Below, piece by piece: positions 14,391-22,635 of a stretch of 27,570 nucleotides of DNA (positions within the stretch are counted from its first letter, which is position 1; each line of letters begins with the position of its first letter). The DNA comes from Bacillota bacterium (GTDB lineage: Bacteria > Bacillota_I > Bacilli_A > RFN20 > CAG-826), in contig JAEZSD010000075.1 in NCBI GenBank assembly GCA_023422095.1, positions 1-27,570 of the forward strand. Direction: 5' to 3'. The translations under genes were made by a program, and so were the position numbers. Below the pieces are notes generated by a model, which made no database searches, was not told the origin of the DNA, and was given only the letters and a program-made list of their open reading frames with translations.

Positions 14391-17198
14391 TTAACTCTTT
14401 AAACCTTCTAGTGGCGACAATGAAGCCACTTTTCTAGCAATAAAAAAGGTAGAAATCATCGAAACGACAAAGAAAACAACAAACATATAAATGATACTTA
14501 GCGGGTTAAAGGAGAATACAAAATCAAGCTGTGTGAAAAATGACATCTCTTGGTTGAGAATGAAAATGAAAATCACTAATTCAATCACCGATAATCCGAA
14601 AGATATTAACCCAGTCAAAATACTATGAGAATACAGAAACTTTTTGGCTTCCTTTTTATCGGCTCCTAAGCATAGCGCAAGTCCGATGTCTCTTTTATTT
14701 TCATAGACATGGAGGTAATTAGTTATCGTCAATAAAAGAGTAGAAATAACTAAAGAGATAATAGAGAATATTGCTAAAGCAATTTCTATATAATGGCAGA
14801 TTTGATCAATGCTCTGATTAATCTTTTCAAGGGGGTTAACTATTGAGTATTGAGGAAAGGCTCGCGAAAGCTGTTTTATTGCTCGATTACATTTCAAAGA
14901 ATTTTCGACATTATAAGTAATTGTTTCAATTTGTAAGTCAAAACAACTAACTGACAATCGCGATTGAAAAAAACCGATTGGCCAATATGAATCGTGAAAT
15001 ACTACGGCTTTGGGAGATTCAACTAGTCCCACTACTTTGACTTCGCTGAAAATGAAATCACGAACGAGATTTCCTTGTTGATTGATCTTTTCAAAAGAGG
15101 TAAAAGCAACATGAAGATTTTTATTAATAACGCTTTGACTTCCAAAAAGAGATTTTGCCATTTTTGTCGATATGACAACTTCATCAAGAGATTGAGGTTT
15201 TTTACCGCTGAAAAGAGTCTTTGACAAAGGACGGAATATCACTCCATTTTGAGAAGTTTGACTATAATGACCAGAAACTATTTTTGTAGGCAAATTGATT
15301 GATTCGCTCTCTGACAAAGTTACCTTTCTTAAACCATCAATTGTTTCATTAAGCAACTCGATATCGAAAGAAAAGTATGTTGGTCTTGAAAAGCCAATCA
15401 TCAAAGATGATGGATATGCAACATAACCCCCTGATGAGCAAAATAATTCATCATAAATATCAGGGCTGTTTTCTTGAAAGAAGGAATTGTAACGCCCGGG
15501 AATTGAATTTTTTGTCCTCGCAAAAAACAACACTCGTGAACGCTCTTTAACTGTTTTATTTTTATATAGCCATGGGTAATATTCTAAGCTGGCAATTTCC
15601 AGTAAAGATGCGTCGAAAAGAGGGGAGAAAAAAGCTTCTTTTAGAAATTCATCACAATGGCTTCCTGTTTCAAAATAATAGAGTTTTTTAATCTTCCAGG
15701 GAACATCGCTAACCATGTCGATTCTATCGTCAGTTGGGAATCTCATACAGTTCTCAAAAAGGTATTCATTCCATAGATGATTGCTATGATAAATGACTGG
15801 TTTATTTTCTAGAATAAAACCCACCATGCTTATCAACTGTTGATCGCTATATTGCCACTCATTATTGGCAAAATCAAAATAAAATGTTATAGCTTTATTT
15901 TTTAAATAATTGGACAAAGATGTGACAGTTCTTTCGATTTTAAGAGCAAAGCAGATGTCTTCAATCATCTGAATGTTTAATCCAAAAACAGCTTCATCGT
16001 TTTCTAAATATTCAATTGTGGAGGGATAGATGTTTTTGGCGTTTTCCAACCATATAAATTCGTTGATACTTCTTGAACTTAGTCCTTCAATTCGATTGTT
16101 GTAATTTCCTTCTTGGACATATATGTCATCGCTGTCTTTAAAAAAGCTTTCAAAGTCGCAATAGTAAGTAACTCCAATATCTTCAATATATTGGGGATAC
16201 TTAAGAGCAATTTCCTGGGCTTCATAGTAACTTCCGGCGTATCTACCATACATTGATGGCTTGTTTTCTTTGCATGAAATCATTATTTTGGTTTCGTCGA
16301 CAAGAGAAGAATAAACAGACTTAATGTTTTTCGATATTGACTGAGCAACACTGCTGCCAATTCCGATGCCGATTAGACCAAAAGACATTATCATACATGT
16401 AAAAATATTCCTCCATTTTCGAGTTTTCATTTTTGAGATTGAATGACGAAAAAGAAACAAAAAGGGGATGGTGAACTTTATTTTCTTGCAATCTTTATTT
16501 TTGCACACGGGGTAGAAAACATCGTGGCTGCGCTTTTTTGATTCTTCTTTTGCAACCACTTCGCCATCTTTCATGATGACGATTTTATCAGCATATCGTG
16601 TCATTAAATCCAAATCGTGAGAAACAACCACCACTAACGATTTATGAGAAATTTTTTCTAAGATAGCCATTATTTCTTCGCCATTTACTTTATCAAGACT
16701 CCCTGTTGGTTCATCAGCAAGAATAATTTTGGGATCGTTAACTAAAGCTCGAGCTATGGCTACCCTTTGCTTTTCTCCTCCGCTTAATTTGTTCACGCTG
16801 GAAGAAAGTTTGCATTTCAACCCAACCACATTCGCCAAATCAAAACTTTTGCTTTTTTTCCTCTCCTTTTTATCGTTGCTAATCATATCAAGAGGTAAAA
16901 GGATATTTTGCTTTACGGATTCACAGTCATATAGTTTGAAATCTTGAAAAACAAAGCCATAACTAGTTAGGCGAAATTGGTTCATCTCGCTCTCAGATAA
17001 GGTGCCGATGTTTTTATTGCCAATGCATATCTGCCCGCGAAAATCGCATAGTCCAGCAACGCAGTTTAAAAGAGTCGTTTTTCCGCAACCTGAGGGTCCT
17101 ACAATGGCAATCAAACCAGTTTCAGGAAACGACAAGTTAATGTTAGTAAGAACGCATTCTTTGTCATACTTCTTATATAGATACTTTATTTCAATCAT
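14391..17198 (-). CDS. MacB-like ABC transporter, fused ATPase and FtsX-type permease with very large ectodomain
   Basis: A 935-aa single-chain ABC transporter half. The N-terminal ATPase has Walker A GPSGCGKT (34-41), Q85, signature LSGGEKQ (138-144), Walker B IILADEP and H-loop H194. TM1 is at about 265-284, then about 520 extracellular residues, then three TMs (about 804-827, 857-880, 900-925) with the FtsX-like YENKRDIGLALCLGA loop. This is the MacB mechanotransmission topology, where the dimer works on substrates outside the membrane rather than moving them through a pore. The ectodomain is about twice that of the partner. ATG 17198 overlaps the end of the upstream gene by 8 nt and has GAGGAG before it, so the two are co-translated and probably heterodimerise. 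Substrate unknown: lipoprotein or peptide handling, or antimicrobial defence, are options. Confidence 0.88.
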   Translation of the reverse strand: MIEIKYLYKKYDKECVLTNINLSFPETGLIAIVGPSGCGKTTLLNCVAGLCDFRGQICIGNKNIGTLSESEMNQFRLTSYGFVFQDFKLYDCESVKQNILLPLDMISNDKKERKKSKSFDLANVVGLKCKLSSSVNKLSGGEKQRVAIARALVNDPKIILADEPTGSLDKVNGEEIMAILEKISHKSLVVVVSHDLDLMTRYADKIVIMKDGEVVAKEESKKRSHDVFYPVCKNKDCKKIKFTIPFLFLFRHSISKMKTRKWRNIFTCMIMSFGLIGIGIGSSVAQSISKNIKSVYSSLVDETKIMISCKENKPSMYGRYAGSYYEAQEIALKYPQYIEDIGVTYYCDFESFFKDSDDIYVQEGNYNNRIEGLSSRSINEFIWLENAKNIYPSTIEYLENDEAVFGLNIQMIEDICFALKIERTVTSLSNYLKNKAITFYFDFANNEWQYSDQQLISMVGFILENKPVIYHSNHLWNEYLFENCMRFPTDDRIDMVSDVPWKIKKLYYFETGSHCDEFLKEAFFSPLFDASLLEIASLEYYPWLYKNKTVKERSRVLFFARTKNSIPGRYNSFFQENSPDIYDELFCSSGGYVAYPSSLMIGFSRPTYFSFDIELLNETIDGLRKVTLSESESINLPTKIVSGHYSQTSQNGVIFRPLSKTLFSGKKPQSLDEVVISTKMAKSLFGSQSVINKNLHVAFTSFEKINQQGNLVRDFIFSEVKVVGLVESPKAVVFHDSYWPIGFFQSRLSVSCFDLQIETITYNVENSLKCNRAIKQLSRAFPQYSIVNPLEKINQSIDQICHYIEIALAIFSIISLVISTLLLTITNYLHVYENKRDIGLALCLGADKKEAKKFLYSHSILTGLISFGLSVIELVIFIFILNQEMSFFTQLDFVFSFNPLSIIYMFVVFFVVSMISTFFIARKVASLSPLEGLKS

Positions 17199-19284
17199 CA
17201 CTGAGCTCCTCTTTAAGACAAATTTTCTTTGAAAATAAAAGTGGAATATAGGTAGAAATAAAGCACAAAAGTATTGTCAAAAGAAGAATCAAAATAGGCA
17301 GAAATAAAGGAATCCCAAGAAATGAAGAAAAGGGAATCTGGATCAGATTGCTAAAATTAGTAAATGTGAACAAAATCCAATTCGATAAATAAGAAACAAG
17401 AGGCGATAAAGCAAGAGCACCAACCACACTCGTAGAGGCAAGAACCAAACTTTCAGTAGCGTAGATTTCTAAAATGTCGCTTTGGCTTGACCCAAGACTT
17501 CTTAATATGGCGATTTTTCTCTTATCGAGCGTAAAATTTGAAAAAGAGATGATTCCAATTATTAAAGAAGTGCCAATCAAAGCAAAAATAAGGAAAAATT
17601 CCATTCCGATTGTTGCGGCATTAACCAAGCTGAAAAGAGCCTCTGAAATTGTTAACGCACCACTATATATAGACAGCGGTTCTCCTACATTTGAAATCAA
17701 TTGTTCCATTTTTTCTTTATCATTGATATTTTTTAAAAACAATCGATAAGAGTAGGAAGAAACCTGATCATTATTTGGAGAATTATTAACCAAATCAAAC
17801 CATGAAAAGTCAAATCCTTCATAAGCAGAACGATTTGTCATAATAGCGTTCATCGCAAATTCTTGAAGAGCCACATATGAATAGTAAATCTTCGGAGTAG
17901 ACAAAAAGCCTAATTCATTAACAACTGCCGCAATAGAGACATCAAATTCATAGGTCCAGTTATCTATGATAATAGGGTCTTGTTCATCCTGAGTGTAATA
18001 GCAATACTCATAATTCATAGAAAGGTGTAATTGGTTTACTATTTCTCCATTCAACATATCTGCGCATTTGTCATTAATTATTACTTCAAAACGATTGTCG
18101 GTTTTCGGTATAGTTCCTCTTGTTATTAGATTTTTATCAACTATATTCTCATCGAAAGAATAAACTGGACAATACATGCAATTTTCAAGTTTCTTCTTGT
18201 CGTACGCAACCGTAACTCCGTTAGTCAACGAATCGAGATTATTTTCAATAAAAAAGAATTTTTTGATGGAATCGGCATTCTTCATTTCGTCTTGGGAAGG
18301 ACGCATTTGCTGAACTATAGAAAGAGGGGATCCTTCTATTTTCTTGGTTGTCTCTTTGCATATGGTTAAACAACCATAATCAAACTGATTTAGTGTCTCT
18401 TTGTTTAAAACTTGATTGGTCCCATAGGAGAAACCAGAAATAAGAAGACTAAATGTTAGGCTAACCAAAAGTGCGCAAGATCCAAGTAAATTCCTTTTCA
18501 GTCCTTTTTTTAAATTTGTTTTTGCGAGAATGCTTGTCCAAGAGCAATGCTTTGATTTTTTTGAATTTTTAATAAATGGTAAACCATTATTTTCTTCTTT
18601 TATTATTTTATTACTCTGTAATTTGCCATCTTCGATAGTAATTATTCGATCAGCAAATTCGTTAATGAGTTCTTCATTATGTGATATTAAGATAACAAGC
18701 CGATTGCGGCTGGCTTTCTTAATGATTTCCATCACAAGATGAGCATTCTTTTCATCAAGCGCTCCAGTGGGCTCATCTGCTAGTAGAATTTTTGGATTAT
18801 TTATAATAGAACGCAATATTGCGACACGTTGTTTCTCTCCTCCGCTTAAGTCAGCGCACTTTTTTCCATAAAGATTTTCAGGAAAATTCAATCCTTTAAG
18901 CAAAATAATAGCATCCTCTTTTGCAGAAGAAAATTTGCTTCCTTGAATCAACATTGGAAGCATAATGTTGAGCAAAACAGTTTCCTCTTCTAATAAATAA
19001 TAATGTTGAAAAATGATACCAACATCTCTATTTAGAAAAAAGTTTTTCTTCTTTTCATTCCATTTAGTTATTGAATGATTTTCAAGCAATATTTCCCCCG
19101 ATGTAGGGGTGTCAAGCAAACCAATTAGATTCAAAATTGTTGATTTTCCACTTCCGGATTTCCCATAGATACAAACAAGCCCCGAACTGGGAAAAATAAC
19201 AGAAAAATCACTCAAAGCTTTTTGAGCAATACCTTTATCATTTTGGTAAATTTTACTTAGGTTACGTAGTTCTAGAAATGCCAT
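17191..19284 (-). CDS. MacB-like ABC transporter, fused ATPase and FtsX-type permease (partner)
   Basis: A 697-aa fused ABC protein. The ATPase has Walker A GKSGSGKS (41-48), Q93, signature LSGGEKQ (146-152), Walker B ILLADEP and H-loop H202. TM1 is at about 266-288, then an ectodomain of about 270 residues, then three TMs (about 560-582, 608-632, 657-682) with the DKRKIAILRSLGSS coupling loop of FtsX domains. Both ATP-site motif sets look intact in this and the partner protein. The start at 19284 follows AGGGA; the reading frame extends to 19308 but without a ribosome binding site there. The ribosome binding site can be paired in a small hairpin (19287-19307). It follows tcdA by about 45 nt. 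No histidine kinase or response regulator is encoded nearby, which argues against a typical Bce-type detoxification module. Confidence 0.88.
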   Translation of the reverse strand: MAFLELRNLSKIYQNDKGIAQKALSDFSVIFPSSGLVCIYGKSGSGKSTILNLIGLLDTPTSGEILLENHSITKWNEKKKNFFLNRDVGIIFQHYYLLEEETVLLNIMLPMLIQGSKFSSAKEDAIILLKGLNFPENLYGKKCADLSGGEKQRVAILRSIINNPKILLADEPTGALDEKNAHLVMEIIKKASRNRLVILISHNEELINEFADRIITIEDGKLQSNKIIKEENNGLPFIKNSKKSKHCSWTSILAKTNLKKGLKRNLLGSCALLVSLTFSLLISGFSYGTNQVLNKETLNQFDYGCLTICKETTKKIEGSPLSIVQQMRPSQDEMKNADSIKKFFFIENNLDSLTNGVTVAYDKKKLENCMYCPVYSFDENIVDKNLITRGTIPKTDNRFEVIINDKCADMLNGEIVNQLHLSMNYEYCYYTQDEQDPIIIDNWTYEFDVSIAAVVNELGFLSTPKIYYSYVALQEFAMNAIMTNRSAYEGFDFSWFDLVNNSPNNDQVSSYSYRLFLKNINDKEKMEQLISNVGEPLSIYSGALTISEALFSLVNAATIGMEFFLIFALIGTSLIIGIISFSNFTLDKRKIAILRSLGSSQSDILEIYATESLVLASTSVVGALALSPLVSYLSNWILFTFTNFSNLIQIPFSSFLGIPLFLPILILLLTILLCFISTYIPLLFSKKICLKEELSDD

Positions 19285-19329
19285 TGTGTCCCTAAAAATA
19301 AGAGACAAAAAAATGGAGAAAAGTTTTAA

Positions 19330-20019
19330 TTATTCATTAATAAAATGTAAAAGTACATGATAGGCAATATTTAGCCCAGCAGAAGATGGAGGCATCATAA
19401 TTGAATTGAGATTTATTCCGTCCTTTAAAGGCAATTCTTGTGAGTAACAAACAATAACCTTCTTAGTGTCAATTTGTTTTTGCTTAAGTTCATAGCGAAA
19501 TTTCTTAGCAAGAGGATCGCCAGTGGCTTTATCTAATCGAGTAATTGTTACTTTCGAAGGATCAAATCTATTAGCCATTCCGAGCGATGATACAAATGAT
19601 TTATTGTTTTTAATTGCGTATTCCACAAGAAATACTTTGGCGGGAATATCATCAATTGCGTCAATAAGAAAATCAAAATCAAATTCAGCAAGAATATCGG
19701 CTTTTTCGCGGTTTATTTTCATTTTAATTGATTTAATGTCTAAATTTGGATTTATTTCCATGGCGTGTTTTTTCGCAACCAAAACTTTATCAAGTCCAAT
19801 ATCTGATTCATTAAAAAGTATTTGTCTATTTAGATTTGAGCTTTCGACGATATCGCCATCAATAATAATGAAATGTTGAAAACCGGTTCTTACTAATGCT
19901 TCAAAACAAGTTCCACCAACTCCACCCAAACCGATTAGTAAAATCTTTACACTACTTATAATATCAAACTTTTCTTTTGTTATTAAGTTTATGCTCCGTA
20001 AAAATTGTTTATTACTCAT
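19330..20019 (-). CDS. tcdA: tRNA threonylcarbamoyladenosine dehydratase (TcdA/CsdL; E1-like ThiF family)
   Basis: A 229-aa ThiF/HesA-family E1-like enzyme. The ATP-binding GLGGVGG is at 30-36, then IIDGDIVESSNLNRQILF, a conserved D-I-G-x-x-K segment (DIGLDKV) and DFLIDAIDDIPAK. It lacks the zinc-binding CxxC pairs of MoeB/ThiF, as expected for TcdA, which cyclises t6A37 to ct6A37 in ANN-decoding tRNAs using ATP. It is shorter than E. coli TcdA (268 aa). The ATG overlaps the miaA stop by 8 nt, so it is translated with another position-37 modification enzyme, which supports the TcdA call. Confidence 0.88.
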   Translation of the reverse strand: MSNKQFLRSINLITKEKFDIISSVKILLIGLGGVGGTCFEALVRTGFQHFIIIDGDIVESSNLNRQILFNESDIGLDKVLVAKKHAMEINPNLDIKSIKMKINREKADILAEFDFDFLIDAIDDIPAKVFLVEYAIKNNKSFVSSLGMANRFDPSKVTITRLDKATGDPLAKKFRYELKQKQIDTKKVIVCYSQELPLKDGINLNSIMMPPSSAGLNIAYHVLLHFINE

Positions 20020-20890
20020 ATTGTATTACCGCCTTAATCACATCTTGGGCGTTAGAAAATTCTTCCGCTTGGAGTTGATGTTTAAAGTATGTAACTTGTC
20101 TTTTCGCATAATTCCTAGTGCGCTTTTTTATTAATTCTTTAGCTTCTTCAAATGTAAGTTCATTCTTTAAATAAGCAATGGTTTCTTTATAGCCTATTGC
20201 TTGCGATGCTGTGAGCGACAGTTGATATTTCTTGAGGAGTCCTTGTACTTCATCTACTAAACCATTTGTGAACATCTCTTCTACCCTCATATTGATATGA
20301 TTATAAAGTTCTTCTCGGGGAGGATTGATAAACAATATTCTAACATCATCATAAATCATCTTATGTGACTGCATTTCGATGCTAGTGCTCTTATTAAAAG
20401 TGTGATATTTCGCAATCCGAATTGCCCTTATTACTCTTTTTCGATTATTTTGATGGATACTATCCAGTGACTTGGGGTCAACATTCCTAAGAATATCCCA
20501 CAGTTCTTCATTAGATTTCGTATCCAGATCATCATTTTCTTCATTTGTATTATTTTCAAAATCGAAGTCGAAAAGCGAGGCTTTAATGTAAAGCCCTGTT
20601 CCTCCGATAACAACAATGTCGGTATACCTGTTTTTTAGTTCATCGACTGTCTTACGAAAAATATCTTGATATTGCTTAACCGAGAAAGTTTTTTCGGGAG
20701 AAACAATATCCAACAAATAATGTTCTGAATAAAGTGGATGATCTTTGGCAATTTTTGCCGTTCCAATATCCATATTCTGATAAATTTGGAAAGCATCTGC
20801 ATTGATGATGGGAGCATGAAGAAAAGAAGCTACTTCTAAAGAGGCTTTTGTTTTTCCACTTCCGGTTGGCCCACAAATTACGTAAATCAT
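20012..20890 (-). CDS. miaA: tRNA dimethylallyltransferase
   Basis: A 292-aa MiaA. The P-loop GPTGSGKT is at 7-14, followed by INADAFQIYQNMDIGTAK (family SxQ motif appears here as D-A-F-Q), VIGGTGLYIKA and the C-terminal TASQAIGYKE and RTRNYAKRQVTYFK segments. MiaA adds the isopentenyl group to A37 of tRNAs reading UNN codons, the substrate later methylthiolated by MiaB. The more usual Ser/Arg-containing version of the SxQ/xR loop seems altered to Asp here. A TGaTATATT extended -10 ends 6 nt before the ATG, right after the ricA terminator, so the mRNA is predicted leaderless. It is followed by tcdA with an overlap. Confidence 0.95.
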   Translation of the reverse strand: MIYVICGPTGSGKTKASLEVASFLHAPIINADAFQIYQNMDIGTAKIAKDHPLYSEHYLLDIVSPEKTFSVKQYQDIFRKTVDELKNRYTDIVVIGGTGLYIKASLFDFDFENNTNEENDDLDTKSNEELWDILRNVDPKSLDSIHQNNRKRVIRAIRIAKYHTFNKSTSIEMQSHKMIYDDVRILFINPPREELYNHINMRVEEMFTNGLVDEVQGLLKKYQLSLTASQAIGYKETIAYLKNELTFEEAKELIKKRTRNYAKRQVTYFKHQLQAEEFSNAQDVIKAVIQYE

Positions 20891-20896
20891 AAAATA

Positions 20897-20905
20897 AATA
20901 TATCA
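20897..20905 (-). promoter_or_regulatory. Extended -10 promoter of miaA-tcdA (leaderless)
   Basis: On the minus strand TGaTATATT ends 6 nt before the miaA ATG, with no ribosome binding site between. It directly follows the ricA terminator, so a new transcript is expected here. No convincing -35 is present. Confidence 0.55.
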
Positions 20906-20907
20906 CA

Positions 20908-20934
20908 AAGAAAAAGCGAATTTACGATTCGCTT
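20908..20934 (-). terminator. Terminator of the rny-ymdB-miaB-ricA operon
   Basis: The stem AAGCGAA/TTCGCTT has a 7-nt loop and is followed by TTTC and more T residues on the minus strand. The ricA stop codon TAA is inside the loop, so the left arm is coding sequence. Confidence 0.8.
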
Positions 20935-21203
20935 AAAATGTCTTTAATTGTTTGTAAGATATTCATTACTTCTTCTCTTACAACGTTATAGTTATTAACG
21001 ATGGGGTGAGAATTATATATAGCGATGAGATTGTTTTTTTCTTCTTCCTTTTTTTCGGAAGTCAATCTTGCTATGTCGCTTCTCATATTTGCCAATTCTT
21101 TATCTGATGCCATTAACTCTTTGAGACGTAAAAATTCTTGCACTTCGGGTAATGAATGTAAATCGGTGGAAACTTTATCGGTTAATTCTTTAATTTTATC
21201 CAT
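20922..21203 (-). CDS. ricA: YlbF/YmcA family protein (RicA-like), short Cys-free form
   Basis: A 93-aa, all-helical YlbF/YmcA-family protein with LPEVQEFLRLKELMASDKEL and the terminal EVMNILQTIKDIL helix. It is placed right after miaB, as ymcA (ricA) is in B. subtilis, and its ATG overlaps the miaB stop by 8 nt. B. subtilis RicA, RicF and RicT form a complex that assists RNase Y and binds Fe-S clusters through Cys residues. This protein has no Cys at all and is clearly shorter than B. subtilis YmcA, so the cluster-binding part is missing. RicF (YlbF) identity is an alternative; synteny favours RicA. It ends at a terminator overlapping its last codons. Confidence 0.8.
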   Translation of the reverse strand: MDKIKELTDKVSTDLHSLPEVQEFLRLKELMASDKELANMRSDIARLTSEKKEEEKNNLIAIYNSHPIVNNYNVVREEVMNILQTIKDILSES

Positions 21204-22635
21204 TGATGATTTCTCCGATTAAAGAATAGGTGTGCGATTCAGTGATGCGGACTTTAACAATTTTCCCGATGATTGATTCATCGCCAGAAAAGTGCACAAG
21301 TTTATTCCCATCCGTGTAGCCCGATAGCATATTAGAGTCAGTTTTGCTGATTCCATCAACAAGTACATCATAAGAATGGCCAACCATTCTCTTTGACGAA
21401 TCTTCGATTGATACCTCAAGGTGTTTGATGAGTTCTAAAAACCTGTTTGTTTTATTTTCTTTAGAAATATTGTCTACCATACGCGCAGCAGGAGTTCCTT
21501 TTCGGGGAGAATAGATAAAAGTAAATGCTGCTTCATATTTGACTTCATCAACTAGTGACAAAGTTTCTAAAAATTGTTCATCTGTCTCGTCGGGAAAACC
21601 AACAATAATATCAGTGGATAGTGTTAGGTCAGGAATTTTTTTGCGCATACTTTTTACTAGGTTTAAATAATGCTCGCGATTATAGCGTCTTCCCATCTTG
21701 CGCAAGATTTCATCACTTCCAGATTGAACAGGAAGATGAATGGATTTCATAATATTAGGATATTTGGCAATAACATCAATCATCTTTTCCGAGAAATCCC
21801 AAGGATGAGAAGTAGTAAATCTCAAACGGGGAATTCCTAATTTAGCAACTGCTTCAAGCATGTCGGCAAAATCTTTTTTATCATTTAAGTCTTTTCCATA
21901 AGCGTTAACATTTTGACCAAGCAAGGTAATTTCTTGGTATCCTTGGTCAACCAAACTCTGGCATTCTTTAATAACTTCATCAAATTTGCGGCTTCTCTCT
22001 TTTCCTCTGGTGTAAGGAACGATGCAATAAGTGCAAAATTTATCGCATCCGTAGATGATATTTACAAAGGCTTTGAATCGGTTCGTGCGAGAGACGGGTA
22101 GTTCTTCTACCACTTCTCCTGGTTTGCTCTCAACATCGATAATTCTTTCTCGATTAATTATCGTTTGGAAAAGCAAATCATAAAGAGTGGGTATCTCATG
22201 AGTGCCAAAAAATAGATTTACTTCAGGGAATGTCTTAGTCACTCTATCAAGGATCTCTGGCTGTTCAACCATGCAACCGCAGAGGGCTAGAACAAGATTT
22301 GGATTGGTTTTTCGTAAATACTTGATATTACCAATTTCGCCATAGACTTTGTCTTCAGCGTTTTCTCTAACCGCACAAGTGTTGATAATAATGATATTAG
22401 CTTTTTGAGCATCTTCAGTGGGTTCACAACCGATGCTTTCAAGCATTCCTCTCATCGTTTCCTCGTCTCTTACGTTAGCTTGGCATCCATAAGTTTTAAT
22501 AAAGTAAAGCCACCCTTTTACCATCTCGGTTAAAGAGGCTAAATGATCGCTTTTTAAAATGTCAAAAACCGTCTGCTCTTTTCTTCGAGAGGCGGCCTTG
22601 GATAAATCGGGAGCATGGATAATTTTACTTTTCAT
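21196..22635 (-). CDS. miaB: tRNA-2-methylthio-N6-dimethylallyladenosine synthase
   Basis: A 479-aa methylthiotransferase. The UPF0004 domain has Cys51 (TYGCQAN), Cys87 (NTCAVRENAEDK) and Cys121 (CGCM). The radical SAM motif C197-x3-C201-x2-C204 lies in GCDKFCTYCIVPYTRG, and a C-terminal TRAM domain covers about the last 65 residues. It uses two [4Fe-4S] clusters and SAM to turn i6A37 into ms2i6A37. The ATG overlaps the ymdB end by 11 nt. An N-terminal extension of about 40 residues before the UPF0004 domain is as in Bacillus MiaB. Confidence 0.97.
   Translation of the reverse strand: MKSKIIHAPDLSKAASRRKEQTVFDILKSDHLASLTEMVKGWLYFIKTYGCQANVRDEETMRGMLESIGCEPTEDAQKANIIIINTCAVRENAEDKVYGEIGNIKYLRKTNPNLVLALCGCMVEQPEILDRVTKTFPEVNLFFGTHEIPTLYDLLFQTIINRERIIDVESKPGEVVEELPVSRTNRFKAFVNIIYGCDKFCTYCIVPYTRGKERSRKFDEVIKECQSLVDQGYQEITLLGQNVNAYGKDLNDKKDFADMLEAVAKLGIPRLRFTTSHPWDFSEKMIDVIAKYPNIMKSIHLPVQSGSDEILRKMGRRYNREHYLNLVKSMRKKIPDLTLSTDIIVGFPDETDEQFLETLSLVDEVKYEAAFTFIYSPRKGTPAARMVDNISKENKTNRFLELIKHLEVSIEDSSKRMVGHSYDVLVDGISKTDSNMLSGYTDGNKLVHFSGDESIIGKIVKVRITESHTYSLIGEIING

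Noticed and set aside
7124..17193. Mycoplasma code (TGA as Trp)
   Set aside because: TGA ends the licD-like gene, the first ABC gene and pgsA at positions that fit family lengths, and Trp codons in conserved motifs are TGG.
14391..19284. Bce-type antimicrobial peptide resistance module
   Set aside because: Bce systems have separate ATPase and 10-TM permease genes with a nearby histidine kinase and regulator; here each protein fuses ATPase and a 4-TM permease and no two-component genes are near.
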